Counted from the stretch's first letter, positions 44,756-55,053 are shown. The stretch: 64,000 bases of DNA from Pseudomonas sp. Root71 (GCF_001429045.1 NZ_LMHY01000012.1:93187-157186), one strand, 5' to 3'. Notes: generated by a model from the letters alone, not told the origin. Program-made: numbers and translations.

Positions 44756-46327
44756 ATGCGCATTTCCACCGCCCAGTATTACGAAATCACCGCTGCCAAC
44801 TACCAGCGCAACTTCAACAAGGCCATCGCGACCAGCAACGAAGTCAGCAGCCAGATCCGCGTCAACACTGCCGCCGATGATCCGATCGGTGCCGGTCGTT
44901 TGCTGCAACTGGGTCAGCAGAGTGCGATGCTTGATCAGTACGGCACCAACATCAACACCACCAAGAGTGCGTTGAGCCTGCAGGAAACGACGCTCGACTC
45001 CATCGGTACCGCTTTACAGCGTGCCAAGGAACTGGCTCTCGCCGCCAGCAATGGCATTGCCACCGACGCGGACCGCAAGGCCTACGCGTCGGAGTTGGGC
45101 CAGATCCAGCAACAGGTGCTGGGCCTGATGAATTCCAAGGATGCAAGCGGCAACTACCTGTTCTCCGGTTCGAAAACCGACACCGCGCCTTACTCGCAGA
45201 ACGCCGACGGCACCTACAGCTACAACGGTGACCAGACCACCGTGGACCTCGGCATTGGCGATGGCATGACGGTCGGGACCAACACCACAGGCTGGGATGC
45301 GTTCCAGCAGACCATCAACACCAGTCGCACCCAGACCACCATGACCGCTCCAGCGGTGGATGCCGGCCGCGTGGTGCTGTCCAACGGCACGGTCGGCACC
45401 AGCTCTACCTACAACGCGAAGTTCACCGGCGGCCAACCCTATACCGTCAGTTTCCTCAGCAGCACCCAGCTGAAGATCACCGACTCGCTGGGCAACGACG
45501 TGACCGCCGAAGCCAGCCAGAACGGTCTGATCAGCAACTCCAATGGTGCCAACCAGACGGTCAGTTTCCGTGGCGTCGACCTGAAGCTGAACATCAACCT
45601 CAAAACCGGTGATACCAACCCGGATGCGGTGATCGCCGGCCACAGTTTCAACCTGTCTTCCACGTCGGATAGCTTCAACACCTCGCGCAGCGCCGGTAAC
45701 CCGTCGACCGCGGTCATCACCGGTTCCAGCGTGACCGACCCGGCGGCTTACACCAACGCCTTCCCGTCGGGCGGGGCGATCCTCAAGTTCACCAGCGCGA
45801 CCGCTTTCGACCTGTATGCGGCCCCGATCACCGCCGACAGCAAGCCGGTGTCGTCGGGCACCGTATCCAGCGGCAACGCTACCGCCGCGGGCGTGACCTT
45901 TGCCTTGGGCGGTGGTGCCCCGGCGTCTGGTGACCAGTTCGTGATCCAGAACAACAACCATCAGACCCAGAACGTGCTCGACACCCTGGGCCAGATGATG
46001 ACTGCGCTGAACACGCCAATCGACGGCGACGCGGTGGCCAAGCAGAAGTTTCTCGGCGCCATGGAGTCGGGGATGGGCAACATCGACAGTGCGGCCAACC
46101 AGATCGGCTCGGCCATCACCACGATCGGTGCCCGCGGTCAGGCACTGGATAACCAGACCGCGACCAACGAGAGCCTGACCCTGGCGAACAGCGCCAGTCA
46201 GAAGTCTATTCGCGATTCGGATCCGGCCGAAGTCATGACTCGCCTGACCTTGCAGCAGACCATGTTGCAGGCGGCGCAGCTGGCGTTCAGCAAGATTTCC
46301 CAGCTGGGCCTGTTCAACAAGATCTGA
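44756..46327 (+). CDS. flgL: Hook-filament junction protein FlgL (HAP3)
   Basis: 523 residues. Flagellin-type D0/D1 N-terminus MRISTAQYYEITAANYQRNF and C-terminus DPAEVMTRLTLQQTMLQAA ending LGLFNKI. It is longer than many FlgL proteins because of a Ser/Thr/Asn-rich central domain (about 175-400). AAGGAG site. Last structural gene of the flgF operon; the glycosylation genes follow. Confidence 0.96.
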   Translation: MRISTAQYYEITAANYQRNFNKAIATSNEVSSQIRVNTAADDPIGAGRLLQLGQQSAMLDQYGTNINTTKSALSLQETTLDSIGTALQRAKELALAASNGIATDADRKAYASELGQIQQQVLGLMNSKDASGNYLFSGSKTDTAPYSQNADGTYSYNGDQTTVDLGIGDGMTVGTNTTGWDAFQQTINTSRTQTTMTAPAVDAGRVVLSNGTVGTSSTYNAKFTGGQPYTVSFLSSTQLKITDSLGNDVTAEASQNGLISNSNGANQTVSFRGVDLKLNINLKTGDTNPDAVIAGHSFNLSSTSDSFNTSRSAGNPSTAVITGSSVTDPAAYTNAFPSGGAILKFTSATAFDLYAAPITADSKPVSSGTVSSGNATAAGVTFALGGGAPASGDQFVIQNNNHQTQNVLDTLGQMMTALNTPIDGDAVAKQKFLGAMESGMGNIDSAANQIGSAITTIGARGQALDNQTATNESLTLANSASQKSIRDSDPAEVMTRLTLQQTMLQAAQLAFSKISQLGLFNKI

Positions 46328-46333
46328 CGGTGG

Positions 46334-46353
46334 TCGGGCGCGCAGGCGCCCGA
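46334..46353 (+). terminator. Hairpin after flgL
   Basis: TCGGGCGC-GCAG-GCGCCCGA, perfect 8-bp stem, 6 bases after the flgL stop. The nearest T-run (seven T) is 27 bases further, so it is a weak terminator at best and readthrough into the glycosyltransferase gene is likely. Confidence 0.45.
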
Positions 46354-46443
46354 TGGCCTTGCCCCTTCAGTATTTATCGTCTTTTTTTGCGGTAACAAAG
46401 GGCTCGCTTTTCAGGGCGGGCTCGCGCCGCCTGTGAGCCTGCC

Positions 46444-49400
46444 GTGAATTCACTCCCGCTTGTCAGCCTGGTCATTCCCGCCTTCAATCCGCGCTTTTTC
46501 GGTCGTGCCTTGCACACGGCTGTGAGCCAGAGCTACGGCAATCTGGAGATCATCGTTTGCGATGACAGTCGCGGCCGTGAGATCGAAGACATCGTGGCTT
46601 CGCTGGTCGAGGAAGGGGCGACCGTGCGCTATATGCGTAACCCGCGGACCCTGGGGCTGGTGGGTAACCTGCAGGCTTGCCTGGAGCAGGCGCAGGGCGA
46701 GTACATCAAGTTTCTTTGTGATGACGACCAGTTGTTTTCGGCTTGCATCGAGCGTCAGGCCCAGGTGCTCATCGACTGCGCTGACGTCAATCTGGTCGTG
46801 GCCCAGCGCCTGCTCTGGGATGCCGACGACATGCCACTGCCGCCGCGCCTGGAAAACACTCCGCTTTCCCCGGTGGGCGGGATATTCAAGGGCGAGGACC
46901 TGCTGGCGATCTTCGAAAACTTCCCGGTCAACATCCTCGGTGGTTTCAGCAACGCCATGTTCCGTCGGGCTGATGTGCTCGAACTGTTTCCAGCACTGAC
47001 TCAGCCCGGCCATTGCTTTGTCGCGACCCTCGATTTCGCCTTGTACGTCTGCCTGATGCGGCGCGGCAACCTGGCGGTGTCCAATCACGTGCTCGGCATC
47101 GAGCGCCTGTACCCCGAGCGTTTGAGCAGCCAGCAGTCGATGAAGGACGCAGCCGAAACCGAACGGCAGTGGCTGTCGCAGATGCTCAAGGCCCGTAGCG
47201 GCGAATCAGCGCCGGCGCAGGGCTGGGTGCGCTATCTGCCACTGACTCGGGCGGATGAATCGCCACGGGTTTGGGAGGAGTTGCCACTGAGCCGGACCCT
47301 GGGCACCAAGCAGACCACCCAGGACTGGCATGTCGGCATCGCCAGTGTCAGTTTCGCGCAACTGTATGCCCAGTGGCTGGCGTGCCGCGCTCTCACCGAG
47401 GGTCAGCGCGAGCTGCTGGCGGATACGCTGGAGGGGTGGCCAACCCGACCCAGAATCGTTCCGATCATCATCGATGAGCAAGGCAGCCGTTCGGCGCTGG
47501 AACTCACCCTGCAATCGCTGGTGGATCAGGAATACGCCCCTGAGCTGACGCTGGTGCTTTCGGCGTCTTGCACGGAAGCCGTGCTGGACGAGCGTGTGTT
47601 CCGCATGCCGTTGCAGGACGACTGGCAGCAGCAGATCAACGCGCTGTTACCGCAACTGGAAGGCACTGGCTGGTTCTATCTGTTGCGTGCCGGTGATCGC
47701 CTGGTGACGCCGGCCTTGCTGGTCATGGCTGAACGCATTGCGCTGTCGCGCACGCTGACCTGCCTGTACAGCGACGAAGGTGGGCTGCATCAGGGGGAGT
47801 CGGCCGAGCCTGCATTCAAGCCAGACTTCAACCTGGACCTGATGCGCAGCTATCCCTACGTGGGGCGTGCGCTGGCATTCGAGCGCGAGCAATTCCTGGC
47901 GCTGGGCGGTTTCGATTCGGTGTACGGCGAATTGGCGCCACACGATGTGTTGTGGCGAATGGTCGAGAGTGCTGGCACGCACGTGGTCGGGCACATTTCG
48001 GAGGTGTTGCTGGAGTCGGCGTTCGACCTGGCCAAATGGCTGTCGCTGCCGCAAGTGGTGGACACCAATCCACGGTTGCTTGAGGCGCACTTGCAGCGCC
48101 TGGGTGTCGCCCACGACATTCGCCAGGGCAGTTCGGCGCTGCTCAATCGGGTCGACTATCTCCATGCGGATCGGCCGCTGGTGTCGATCGTGATCGTCAG
48201 CAAGGACCAGACCCTGGCATTGCAACGCTGTGTCGAGAGCCTGCTGGAGAAAACCGCCTACGGCGAATACGAGTTGCTGTTGGTGGACAACGGCAGCGAG
48301 AGCGCCGAGGCGCTTGACTGGTTCGCCGGCATGTCGCAGCTGGGCAGCGACCGGATCCGGGTGCTGCGTTGCGAGTTGCAGGGCAATGCGGCGGCGGTGC
48401 GCAACTTCGCCGTGAAGCAGGCCGCTGGCGAGTACGTGCTGATGCTCAATCCCTACACGGTGATCACCCAGGCGCAATGGCTGGGTGAACTGCTCAATCA
48501 TGCGCAACGTCCGGAAGTCGGCGTGGTGGGGGCCAAGCTGTTCAACCCCGATGGCCGCGTGCTGCACGCCGGCCTGATTCTCGGGTTGCAAGGGCCGGCC
48601 GGGGTGCCGTTCCATGGTGAGATGTTGCACGCAGCGGGGTACATGTACCGCTTGCAGGTCGCTCATAATTACAGTGCTGTCGGCGGCGATTGCCTGATGG
48701 TGCGCAAGGCGGTCTTTGACGCGGTCGGTGGCCTGGATGAGCAGGGCCTGGCGCAGTCCCTCAACGAGGTCGACCTGTGTTTGCGCGTCGGCCAGGAAGG
48801 TTACCTGGTGGTCTGGACGCCTCACGCTCAACTGGCGTTGGGCGCGCAACCGGCGGTGGCTGCGCAAGAAGGTGACCAGGCCCGGGGCGAGCAGGAGCAG
48901 GAGGTTTTCTATAAGCGCTGGCTGCCGATCGTGGCCCGTGATCCGGCCTACAACACCAACCTGACATTGCAGGGATTGGGCGGGGCAAGCTTCAGTCTCG
49001 AGCCCGGCTTGCGATCTGGTTGGAGCCCGTTTTCCAAGGCTCAGTTGCCGAAGATTCTCGCGTTGCCGGTCAACGCGTCCGCCATCGGCCATTACCGGGT
49101 CACGCAACCGTTGATCGAGCTTGAGGCCGCCGGCAGGGCGCACGGACGCATTCATTACAACCTGCCGACCATCATTGAAGTTGAGCGCCATTCGCCTGAC
49201 GTGATCATCTTGCAGGGGCGCTATTCCGAAGGTCCGATCAACGAAATCCCGAGCCTGCAAAAATACTCCAGCGCGCGACGCATCTATGAGCTCGATGACT
49301 TCGTGATCAACGTCCCGCACCGCAATGCGCATATCCGCAATATGCCGGGCAAGGATGAAATGGAGGCGCTGGTCCGGCGCGCCATCGGCATGTGCGATCG

Positions 49401-50037
49401 CGTGGTGGTGTCCACCGAGCCGCTGGGTAACGCGCTGTCGGACATGCATCAGGACATTCGCGTGGTGCCCAACATGTTGGCGTCGCACTTGTGGACCGAT
49501 CTGCGCAGTCAGCGCCGCACCTCGAAAAAGCCTCGGGTCGGCTGGGGGGGCGGCACCAGCCACCACGGTGACCTGGCGGTCATCGCCGATGTGGTCCGCG
49601 AACTGGCCAATGAAGTCGACTGGGTATTCTTCGGTATGTGCCCGGACGATTTGCGCCCGTACATGCATGAGTTTCACGGGGTGATCGGGCTGGACGTGTA
49701 CCCGGCCAAACTGGCCAGCCTGAACCTGGATCTGGCGTTGGCACCGTTGGAGTTCCACATCTTCAACGACTGCAAGAGCAACCTGCGGCTACTGGAGTAT
49801 GGTGCTTGCGGTTACCCGGTGATCTGCACCGACACCGAGGCCTATCGCGGCTACCTGCCGTGCACCCGGATCAAGACCAACTCCACGGATGAATGGCTGC
49901 AGGCGATCCGCATGCACCTGGCCGATCCCGACGCGAGCTATCGCATGGGCGATGAGTTGCGCGAGATCGTGCTGCGTGACTACGTGCTGCGCGGCGACAA
50001 TTTGCGCTACTGGGAAAATGGCTGGCTGGCGGACTGA
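46444..50037 (+). CDS. Multi-domain glycosyltransferase (three GT2-like modules plus a GT4-like module)
   Basis: 1197 residues from GTG 46444 (weak ribosome site). Seen: N-terminal GT2 (about 5-230; PLVSLVIPAFNPRFF, FLCDDDQLF); a second, probably degenerate GT2-like module (about 335-565) with DFNLDLMRSYPYVGRA and GGFD; a third GT2 (about 575-840; RPLVSIVIVSKD, LLNHAQRPEVGVVGAKLFNP); and a C-terminal GT-B-like module (about 870-1197; VGWGGGTSHHGD, NLRLLEYGACGYPVICTD). Position right after flgL points to flagellin glycosylation. Modules 2-3 are shared with the other large glycosyltransferase at 56527. Confidence 0.88.
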   Translation: MNSLPLVSLVIPAFNPRFFGRALHTAVSQSYGNLEIIVCDDSRGREIEDIVASLVEEGATVRYMRNPRTLGLVGNLQACLEQAQGEYIKFLCDDDQLFSACIERQAQVLIDCADVNLVVAQRLLWDADDMPLPPRLENTPLSPVGGIFKGEDLLAIFENFPVNILGGFSNAMFRRADVLELFPALTQPGHCFVATLDFALYVCLMRRGNLAVSNHVLGIERLYPERLSSQQSMKDAAETERQWLSQMLKARSGESAPAQGWVRYLPLTRADESPRVWEELPLSRTLGTKQTTQDWHVGIASVSFAQLYAQWLACRALTEGQRELLADTLEGWPTRPRIVPIIIDEQGSRSALELTLQSLVDQEYAPELTLVLSASCTEAVLDERVFRMPLQDDWQQQINALLPQLEGTGWFYLLRAGDRLVTPALLVMAERIALSRTLTCLYSDEGGLHQGESAEPAFKPDFNLDLMRSYPYVGRALAFEREQFLALGGFDSVYGELAPHDVLWRMVESAGTHVVGHISEVLLESAFDLAKWLSLPQVVDTNPRLLEAHLQRLGVAHDIRQGSSALLNRVDYLHADRPLVSIVIVSKDQTLALQRCVESLLEKTAYGEYELLLVDNGSESAEALDWFAGMSQLGSDRIRVLRCELQGNAAAVRNFAVKQAAGEYVLMLNPYTVITQAQWLGELLNHAQRPEVGVVGAKLFNPDGRVLHAGLILGLQGPAGVPFHGEMLHAAGYMYRLQVAHNYSAVGGDCLMVRKAVFDAVGGLDEQGLAQSLNEVDLCLRVGQEGYLVVWTPHAQLALGAQPAVAAQEGDQARGEQEQEVFYKRWLPIVARDPAYNTNLTLQGLGGASFSLEPGLRSGWSPFSKAQLPKILALPVNASAIGHYRVTQPLIELEAAGRAHGRIHYNLPTIIEVERHSPDVIILQGRYSEGPINEIPSLQKYSSARRIYELDDFVINVPHRNAHIRNMPGKDEMEALVRRAIGMCDRVVVSTEPLGNALSDMHQDIRVVPNMLASHLWTDLRSQRRTSKKPRVGWGGGTSHHGDLAVIADVVRELANEVDWVFFGMCPDDLRPYMHEFHGVIGLDVYPAKLASLNLDLALAPLEFHIFNDCKSNLRLLEYGACGYPVICTDTEAYRGYLPCTRIKTNSTDEWLQAIRMHLADPDASYRMGDELREIVLRDYVLRGDNLRYWENGWLAD

Positions 50038-50060
50038 CCGTTCGCGCATCCATCCGGAAC

Positions 50061-50094
50061 AGGCAGGCGACCTTGAGTCGCCTGCCTTTTTTTT
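50061..50094 (+). terminator. Rho-independent terminator after the large glycosyltransferase gene
   Basis: AGGCAGGCGAC-CTTGA-GTCGCCTGCCT followed by eight T residues: 11-bp stem, strong. It separates this gene from the CDP-sugar operon. Confidence 0.95.
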
Positions 50095-50162
50095 GCCGCC
50101 AGACTTTGCAATCAGCGTTGAAGATGCCCGCCAGGCATTGCCCGGTAGCGGATTGAAAGAGC

Positions 50163-50178
50163 TGGCGCGTTTCCTGCA
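50163..50178 (+). promoter_or_regulatory. Sigma-54 (-24/-12) promoter candidate for the CDP-sugar operon
   Basis: TGGCGCG-TTTC-CTGCA against consensus TGGCACG-N4-TTGCA: GG at 50164-50165 and GC at 50176-50177, exact 12-base spacing, two mismatches. About 140 bases before rfbF, downstream of a terminator. Confidence 0.65.
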
Positions 50179-50317
50179 AGTCCCCCTTATATCGCCATAA
50201 AACGAGCACTTGCGGTGAGTCCGGATGCGCTCTGAACGGCGGCAGGTTTAACCCAGATGGCCCGCAAAAGCTTGATACAGCTTGGCTGAGCCCTGTGACG
50301 AACAAGAGGGAAAGGGG

Positions 50318-51091
50318 ATGAAGGCAGTTATTTTGGCGGGTGGCCTGGGTACGCGGATCAGCGAAGAGTCGCACCTCAAGCCCAAGCCGATGATCGAGGT
50401 CGGCGGCAAGCCAATTCTCTGGCACATCATGAAGCAGTACTCCGCTCACGGAATCCACGATTTCGTGATCTGCCTTGGCTACAAGGGCTATGCGATCAAG
50501 GACTTCTTCGCCAACTACTTCCTGCACACCTCCGACGTCACGTTCGACATGTGTAACAACCGCATGGATGTTCACCAGAACTACAGCGAGCCATGGCGCG
50601 TCACGCTGATCGACACCGGCGAAGAGACCATGACCGGCGGCCGTTTGCGCCGCGCCCGACGCTACCTCGAAGACGAACAGGCCTTCTGTTTTACTTATGG
50701 CGACGGTGTATCGGACCTCAATATCGGTGCATTGGTGGATTTCCATCTCAAGCACGGAAAGTTGGCGACCGTCACCGCGGTACAGCCGCCAGGCCGCTAC
50801 GGCGCGCTTAATCGCGATGGCGACAAGGTCCTGGGCTTCACTGAAAAACCTCGCGGCGACGGTGGCTGGATCAACGGCGGGTTCTTTGTCCTGTCGCCCA
50901 AAGTGCTGCCGTTGATCGACGGCGACGACACCTCTTGGGAGTCCGGCCCGCTGGACGGCCTGGCCGAGCGCGGCGAGCTCATGGCGTTCCAGCACGACGG
51001 TTTCTGGCAACCGATGGACACCCTGCGCGACAAGAATCACCTCGAAGCATTGTGGCAGAGCGGGGAGGCCCCATGGAAGCAATGGGACTGA
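50318..51091 (+). CDS. rfbF: Glucose-1-phosphate cytidylyltransferase
   Basis: 257 residues, [20 protein letters not shown] with the cytidylyltransferase-type [20 protein letters not shown] and [13 protein letters not shown]. Makes CDP-glucose from CTP and glucose-1-phosphate. ATG 50318 follows AGAGGGAAAGGGG. First of seven tightly packed genes; its 3' end overlaps rfbG by 19 bases. Confidence 0.95.
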   Translation: MKAVILAGGLGTRISEESHLKPKPMIEVGGKPILWHIMKQYSAHGIHDFVICLGYKGYAIKDFFANYFLHTSDVTFDMCNNRMDVHQNYSEPWRVTLIDTGEETMTGGRLRRARRYLEDEQAFCFTYGDGVSDLNIGALVDFHLKHGKLATVTAVQPPGRYGALNRDGDKVLGFTEKPRGDGGWINGGFFVLSPKVLPLIDGDDTSWESGPLDGLAERGELMAFQHDGFWQPMDTLRDKNHLEALWQSGEAPWKQWD

Positions 51092-52155
51092 GCCCGAAAT
51101 TCTGGCGCGGCAAGCGGGTGCTGGTCACCGGCCACACCGGTTTCAAGGGCAGTTGGCTGACGTTGTGGCTGCAAAGCCTGGGTGCCGAAGTCAGCGGGTT
51201 TTCCCTCGATCCGTCCACCGAGCCGAGTCTGTTCGAACTGGCGCGGGTGCATGAAGGCATCAACGATCAGCGCGGCGACTTGCGTGACCTGGGCGCTTTG
51301 CTGGAACTGATCGCCGAGACCCAGCCGCAAATCGTCCTGCACCTGGCGGCACAGCCGCTGGTGCGTGAAGGTTATCGCGACCCGTTGGGCACGTACTCCA
51401 GCAACGTCATGGGCACGCTCAACCTGCTCGAGGCGATCCGTCAGGTGGGCGGCGTGCGCGCCTGCGTGCTGGTGACCACCGACAAGGTCTACGCCAATCA
51501 GGAATGGCTGTGGCCGTACCGCGAAAACGAAGCGTTGGGCGGTCACGATCCCTACAGCAGCAGCAAGGCGTGCTGCGAATTGCTGGCGCAATCCTATGCC
51601 GCCTCGTTCTTTGCGCCGCAAAAGCACGCCGAGCACGGTTTGGCGTTGGCCACGGCGCGTGCCGGCAACGTGCTCGGCGGTGGCGATTTCGCCCCGGAGC
51701 GGCTGATTCCCGACGTGCTGCGGGCGTGGTCGGCTGATGAGCCGGTGACCTTGCGCTATCCGCAGGCGGTGCGCCCATGGCAACACGCGCTGGAACCGCT
51801 GGCCGGCTATCTGCAACTGGCGGCCGGCTTGTTCGAGCAAGGCCCGCAATTGGCTGGGGCGTGGAATTTCGGTCCCGGTGAAGCGGACATGTGCAGCGTC
51901 GGTGAAGTGGTCGAACTGCTCGCCAGCCGCTGGCCGCAAGCACGCGGACTACGTATCGAACCGAGCGATATGCATGAAGCCGGCCTGTTGCGCCTGGACA
52001 GCAGCCGCGCCCGTCAATTGCTCGGCTGGCAACCGCGCTGGTCGCTGCAGCAGTGCCTGACCCAGACCCTGGATTGGCATCTGGCGTGGCAGAACGGCGA
52101 CGACATGCGCGCCGTCAGCCTGGCGCAATTGAACCTGTACCGAGGCACGCTGTGA
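51073..52155 (+). CDS. rfbG: CDP-glucose 4,6-dehydratase
   Basis: 360 residues, extended [23 protein letters not shown] (NAD-binding), [14 protein letters not shown], and [15 protein letters not shown] with the catalytic Tyr-x3-Lys. Converts CDP-glucose to CDP-4-keto-6-deoxyglucose, the branch point for CDP-dideoxy and branched sugars. Overlaps rfbF at its start and the epimerase-like gene at its end (GTGA). Confidence 0.95.
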   Translation: MEAMGLSPKFWRGKRVLVTGHTGFKGSWLTLWLQSLGAEVSGFSLDPSTEPSLFELARVHEGINDQRGDLRDLGALLELIAETQPQIVLHLAAQPLVREGYRDPLGTYSSNVMGTLNLLEAIRQVGGVRACVLVTTDKVYANQEWLWPYRENEALGGHDPYSSSKACCELLAQSYAASFFAPQKHAEHGLALATARAGNVLGGGDFAPERLIPDVLRAWSADEPVTLRYPQAVRPWQHALEPLAGYLQLAAGLFEQGPQLAGAWNFGPGEADMCSVGEVVELLASRWPQARGLRIEPSDMHEAGLLRLDSSRARQLLGWQPRWSLQQCLTQTLDWHLAWQNGDDMRAVSLAQLNLYRGTL

Positions 52156-52712
52156 GTGAATTTTTGTTGAAGGCGTTGCCGCTGAACGGTTTGTTCAGCG
52201 TGCAGCACAAACGCTTCGAGGACGAGCGCGGGCACTTTTCCCGGTTGTTTTGCGAAGGCAGCCTCAATGCGTTTGGCCAGGCGTTTCATATCCGCCAGAT
52301 CAATCACTCCTGCACCCGCGAACGCGGCAGCGTGCGTGGCCTGCATTACCAGAATGCCCGAGCGCCGGAAGCCAAATTGATCACCTGCCTGCGCGGTGAG
52401 GTCTGGGATGTCGCGGTGGATCTGCGTCCCGACTCCGAGACCTTCCTGCACTGGCACGCCGAACACCTGCGTGCCGGCGATGGCCGCAGCCTGTTGATTG
52501 CGGCCGGGTTCGCCCATGGCTTCCAGACCCTGAGTGCCGACGCCGAGCTGCTTTATCTGCACAGCAACGACTACGCGCCGGAACACGAAGGCGGGTTGTC
52601 GGTGCTCGATCCACGGCTGGCGATTGCCTGGCCGTTGCCTGTCAATAATCTGTCGGCGCGCGATGCGAGTCATCCGGCGCTTGATGAACACTTTGCCGGA
52701 GTGCGTCTATGA
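52152..52712 (+). CDS. RmlC-like NDP-4-keto-6-deoxysugar 3,5-epimerase
   Basis: 186 residues from GTG 52152 overlapping the rfbG stop. Cupin of the RmlC family: FEDERGHFSRLFCE, QINHSCTRERGSVRGLHYQ (active-site His), LRGEVWDVAVDLR with the catalytic Asp, FAHGFQTLS and a Tyr in LLYLHSNDY. Context makes a CDP-4-keto-6-deoxyglucose epimerase (3-, 5- or 3,5-) likely rather than dTDP-rhamnose synthesis, since rmlABD are absent here. Confidence 0.9.
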   Translation: MSEFLLKALPLNGLFSVQHKRFEDERGHFSRLFCEGSLNAFGQAFHIRQINHSCTRERGSVRGLHYQNARAPEAKLITCLRGEVWDVAVDLRPDSETFLHWHAEHLRAGDGRSLLIAAGFAHGFQTLSADAELLYLHSNDYAPEHEGGLSVLDPRLAIAWPLPVNNLSARDASHPALDEHFAGVRL

Positions 52713-53935
52713 ACTGCCGAGGTTGCGCCGCTGCGCTGACCCTGCCGCTGATCGACCTGGGCACCTCGCCGCCGTCCAACGCCTACGTGCGTGCCGACCA
52801 GCTGGAGCAGGCCGAACAATGGGTGCCGTTGAAGGTTGCCGTGTGCCAGCAGTGCTGGCTGGTGCAAACCGAGGATTACACCAGCGCCGACAGCCTGTTC
52901 GATGCCGAGTATGCCTATTTCAGTTCGTTCTCCAGTACCTGGCTGGCCCATGCCGAGCGCTATGTGGCCGAGATGGTCGAGCGCTTCGGCCTGACCGGTG
53001 ACAGCCGTGTGGTGGAAGTCGCCGCCAACGATGGTTACCTGTTGCAGTACGTGGACGGGCGCGGCATTCCTTGCCTGGGCGTCGAACCGACTCGCAGCAC
53101 CGCGCAAGCGGCGCGGGAAAAAGGCCTGGAGATTCGTGAACTGTTTTTCGGTCGTGACACCGCCGCGCAATTGAAAAACGAAGGCTGGGGCGCCGACCTG
53201 ATGGCCGCCAACAACGTGCTGGCGCATGTGCCGGACATCAACGATTTCCTTGGCGGCTTCGCGACCCTGCTCAAGCCGACGGGTGTGGCAACCTTCGAAT
53301 TCCCGCAGTTGCTGACCCTGATGGCCGGCCAGCAATTCGACACGCTGTACCACGAGCATTATTCCTACCTGTCGCTGACCGCTGTGCAGACCTTGTGCGA
53401 GCGCAATGGCCTGCAAGTGTTCGACGTCAGCCAACTCCCGACCCATGGCGGTTCCCTGCGGGTGTTCGTCCAGCGCCTGGACGGCGAGCCTCGCGACGTG
53501 CAACCGGCGGTCCGGCAACAGCTGCAGGCCGAACTCGCCGCCGGGGTGAAAACGCCGGAGTTCTACGCGACCCTGACGCCCGCCGCCGAACGCATCAAGC
53601 ATGACCTGCTGCGCTTTTTGTTGCAGGCCAGGGCCGATGGCAAGCGCGTGGTCGGCTACGGCGCCGCCGCCAAGGGCAACACCCTGCTCAACTACGCCGG
53701 CGTCAAGCCGGACCTGCTGGCCTGGGTGGCCGATGCCAACCCGCACAAGCAAGGCAAGTACCTGCCCGGTAGCCGTATTCCGATCGTGTCGCCAGCACAG
53801 ATCGACATCGAAAAACCGGACTACGTGCTGGTATTGCCGTGGAACCTGCTGGATGAGATTACCCAGGCCTTTGCCGGCATCCGTGCATGGGACGGTCGTT
53901 TTGTCATTGCCATTCCCGAGTTGATCATTCGATGA
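52709..53935 (+). CDS. Sugar-nucleotide C-methyltransferase (TylC3/TcaB9-like)
   Basis: 408 residues. N-terminal zinc-binding cysteines (Cys3, Cys6 and the CQQC pair near 46-49), central SAM domain (VVEVAANDGYLLQ, NVLAHVPD), and C-terminal C-methyltransferase domain with GYGAAAKGNTLLNYAG. This is the architecture of NDP-4-ketosugar C3-methyltransferases; the HEHYSYLS motif near the active site is retained. It should methylate the carbon next to the 4-keto group. ATGA overlaps at both ends. Confidence 0.9.
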   Translation: MNCRGCAAALTLPLIDLGTSPPSNAYVRADQLEQAEQWVPLKVAVCQQCWLVQTEDYTSADSLFDAEYAYFSSFSSTWLAHAERYVAEMVERFGLTGDSRVVEVAANDGYLLQYVDGRGIPCLGVEPTRSTAQAAREKGLEIRELFFGRDTAAQLKNEGWGADLMAANNVLAHVPDINDFLGGFATLLKPTGVATFEFPQLLTLMAGQQFDTLYHEHYSYLSLTAVQTLCERNGLQVFDVSQLPTHGGSLRVFVQRLDGEPRDVQPAVRQQLQAELAAGVKTPEFYATLTPAAERIKHDLLRFLLQARADGKRVVGYGAAAKGNTLLNYAGVKPDLLAWVADANPHKQGKYLPGSRIPIVSPAQIDIEKPDYVLVLPWNLLDEITQAFAGIRAWDGRFVIAIPELIIR

Positions 53936-55053
53936 GCCGAATTCATTACACCAAGCCCAGCGTCGGAGAGCTGGAAGCCGACTACGTACTCGATGCCGTC
54001 CGCCATGGTTGGGGAGAGCGCTGCTACGAGTACCTGACGCGCTTCGAAAAGTCCTTTGCCGAGCACGTGGGGGCGACGTACGCGATCGCAACCTCCAGTT
54101 GCACCGGCGCGCTGCACATGGGCATGGCGGCGTTGGGCATCGGTGCCGGCGATGAGGTGATCCTTGCCGATACCAACTGGATCGCTTCGGCCGCGCCCAT
54201 CACCTATCTGGGGGCGACACCGGTGTTCGTCGACGTGCTGGCGGACAGTTGGTGCCTCGACCCGCAGCAGGTCAGGCGGGCGATCACCCCACGAACCAAA
54301 GCGATTCTGGCGGTGCACCTTTACGGCAATCTCTGCGACATGGATGCGTTGCTGGCCATCGGTCGCGAGTTTGGCCTGCCGGTCATCGAAGACGCCGCCG
54401 AGGCGATTGGCTCGCAGTGGCGTGGGCGGGCCGCCGGTTCGCTGGGCGCGTTCGGCGCGTTTTCCTTTCATGGCACCAAGACCATGACCACCGGCGAAGG
54501 CGGCATCTTCGTGACGTCGGACAAGGCCCTGTATGACCGCGTACTGACCCTGTCCAACCATGGCCGGGTGGCGGGCAGCAGCAAACAGTTCTGGCCGGAT
54601 TTCCTCGGTTTCAAATACAAGATGAGCAACCTGCAAGCGGCCGTCGGTTGCGCACAGGTTGAGCGGATCGACGAGTTGATCGAACGCAAGCGAGCGATCT
54701 TCGCCAACTACGCCCAGGCGCTGGCGCCGTTGCCGGGCTTGTCCATGAACCCTGAGCCCGAACACGCGCGCAACGGTTACTGGATGCCCACCGTGGTCTT
54801 TGACCGCGAGCTGGGGATTACGCGGGACATGTTGATCGCAGCCTTCCAGGCCGCCGATATCGACGCGCGGGTGTTCTTCTGGCCGCTGTCGTCCTTGCCG
54901 ATGTTCAGCCAACTGACGGCTGACTCGCCCGTGGCGCATGCGCTGCCTGAGCGCGCGATCAATCTGCCGAGTTACCACGACATGACCGATGACGATCAGC
55001 ACCGGGTCATCGAGGTGCTGCGCGCGCTGGTACTCAAAAGGACCCGGCTATGA
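53932..55053 (+). CDS. DegT/DnrJ/EryC1-family sugar aminotransferase
   Basis: 373 residues. PLP-binding Lys183 in SFHGTKTMTTGEGG, with DTNWIASAAPITYLGATPVF and IEDAAEAIGS, most like perosamine/4-keto-sugar aminotransferases (PerA-type). Expected to convert the 4-keto group to an amine. Starts inside the methyltransferase stop (ATGA); ends inside the acyltransferase start. Confidence 0.92.
   Translation: MSRIHYTKPSVGELEADYVLDAVRHGWGERCYEYLTRFEKSFAEHVGATYAIATSSCTGALHMGMAALGIGAGDEVILADTNWIASAAPITYLGATPVFVDVLADSWCLDPQQVRRAITPRTKAILAVHLYGNLCDMDALLAIGREFGLPVIEDAAEAIGSQWRGRAAGSLGAFGAFSFHGTKTMTTGEGGIFVTSDKALYDRVLTLSNHGRVAGSSKQFWPDFLGFKYKMSNLQAAVGCAQVERIDELIERKRAIFANYAQALAPLPGLSMNPEPEHARNGYWMPTVVFDRELGITRDMLIAAFQAADIDARVFFWPLSSLPMFSQLTADSPVAHALPERAINLPSYHDMTDDDQHRVIEVLRALVLKRTRL

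Noticed and set aside
46375..46400. T-run as a strong terminator for flgL
   Set aside because: It is 27 bases from the hairpin, too far for an intrinsic terminator.
46353..46436. 27-codon ORF just upstream of the large glycosyltransferase
   Set aside because: Its ATG lies in the 3' arm of the post-flgL hairpin with no Shine-Dalgarno; likely chance.
47647..49758. 703-codon antisense frame inside the large glycosyltransferase
   Set aside because: High-GC shadow with Arg/His/Gln-rich composition; the sense strand has clear GT motifs throughout.
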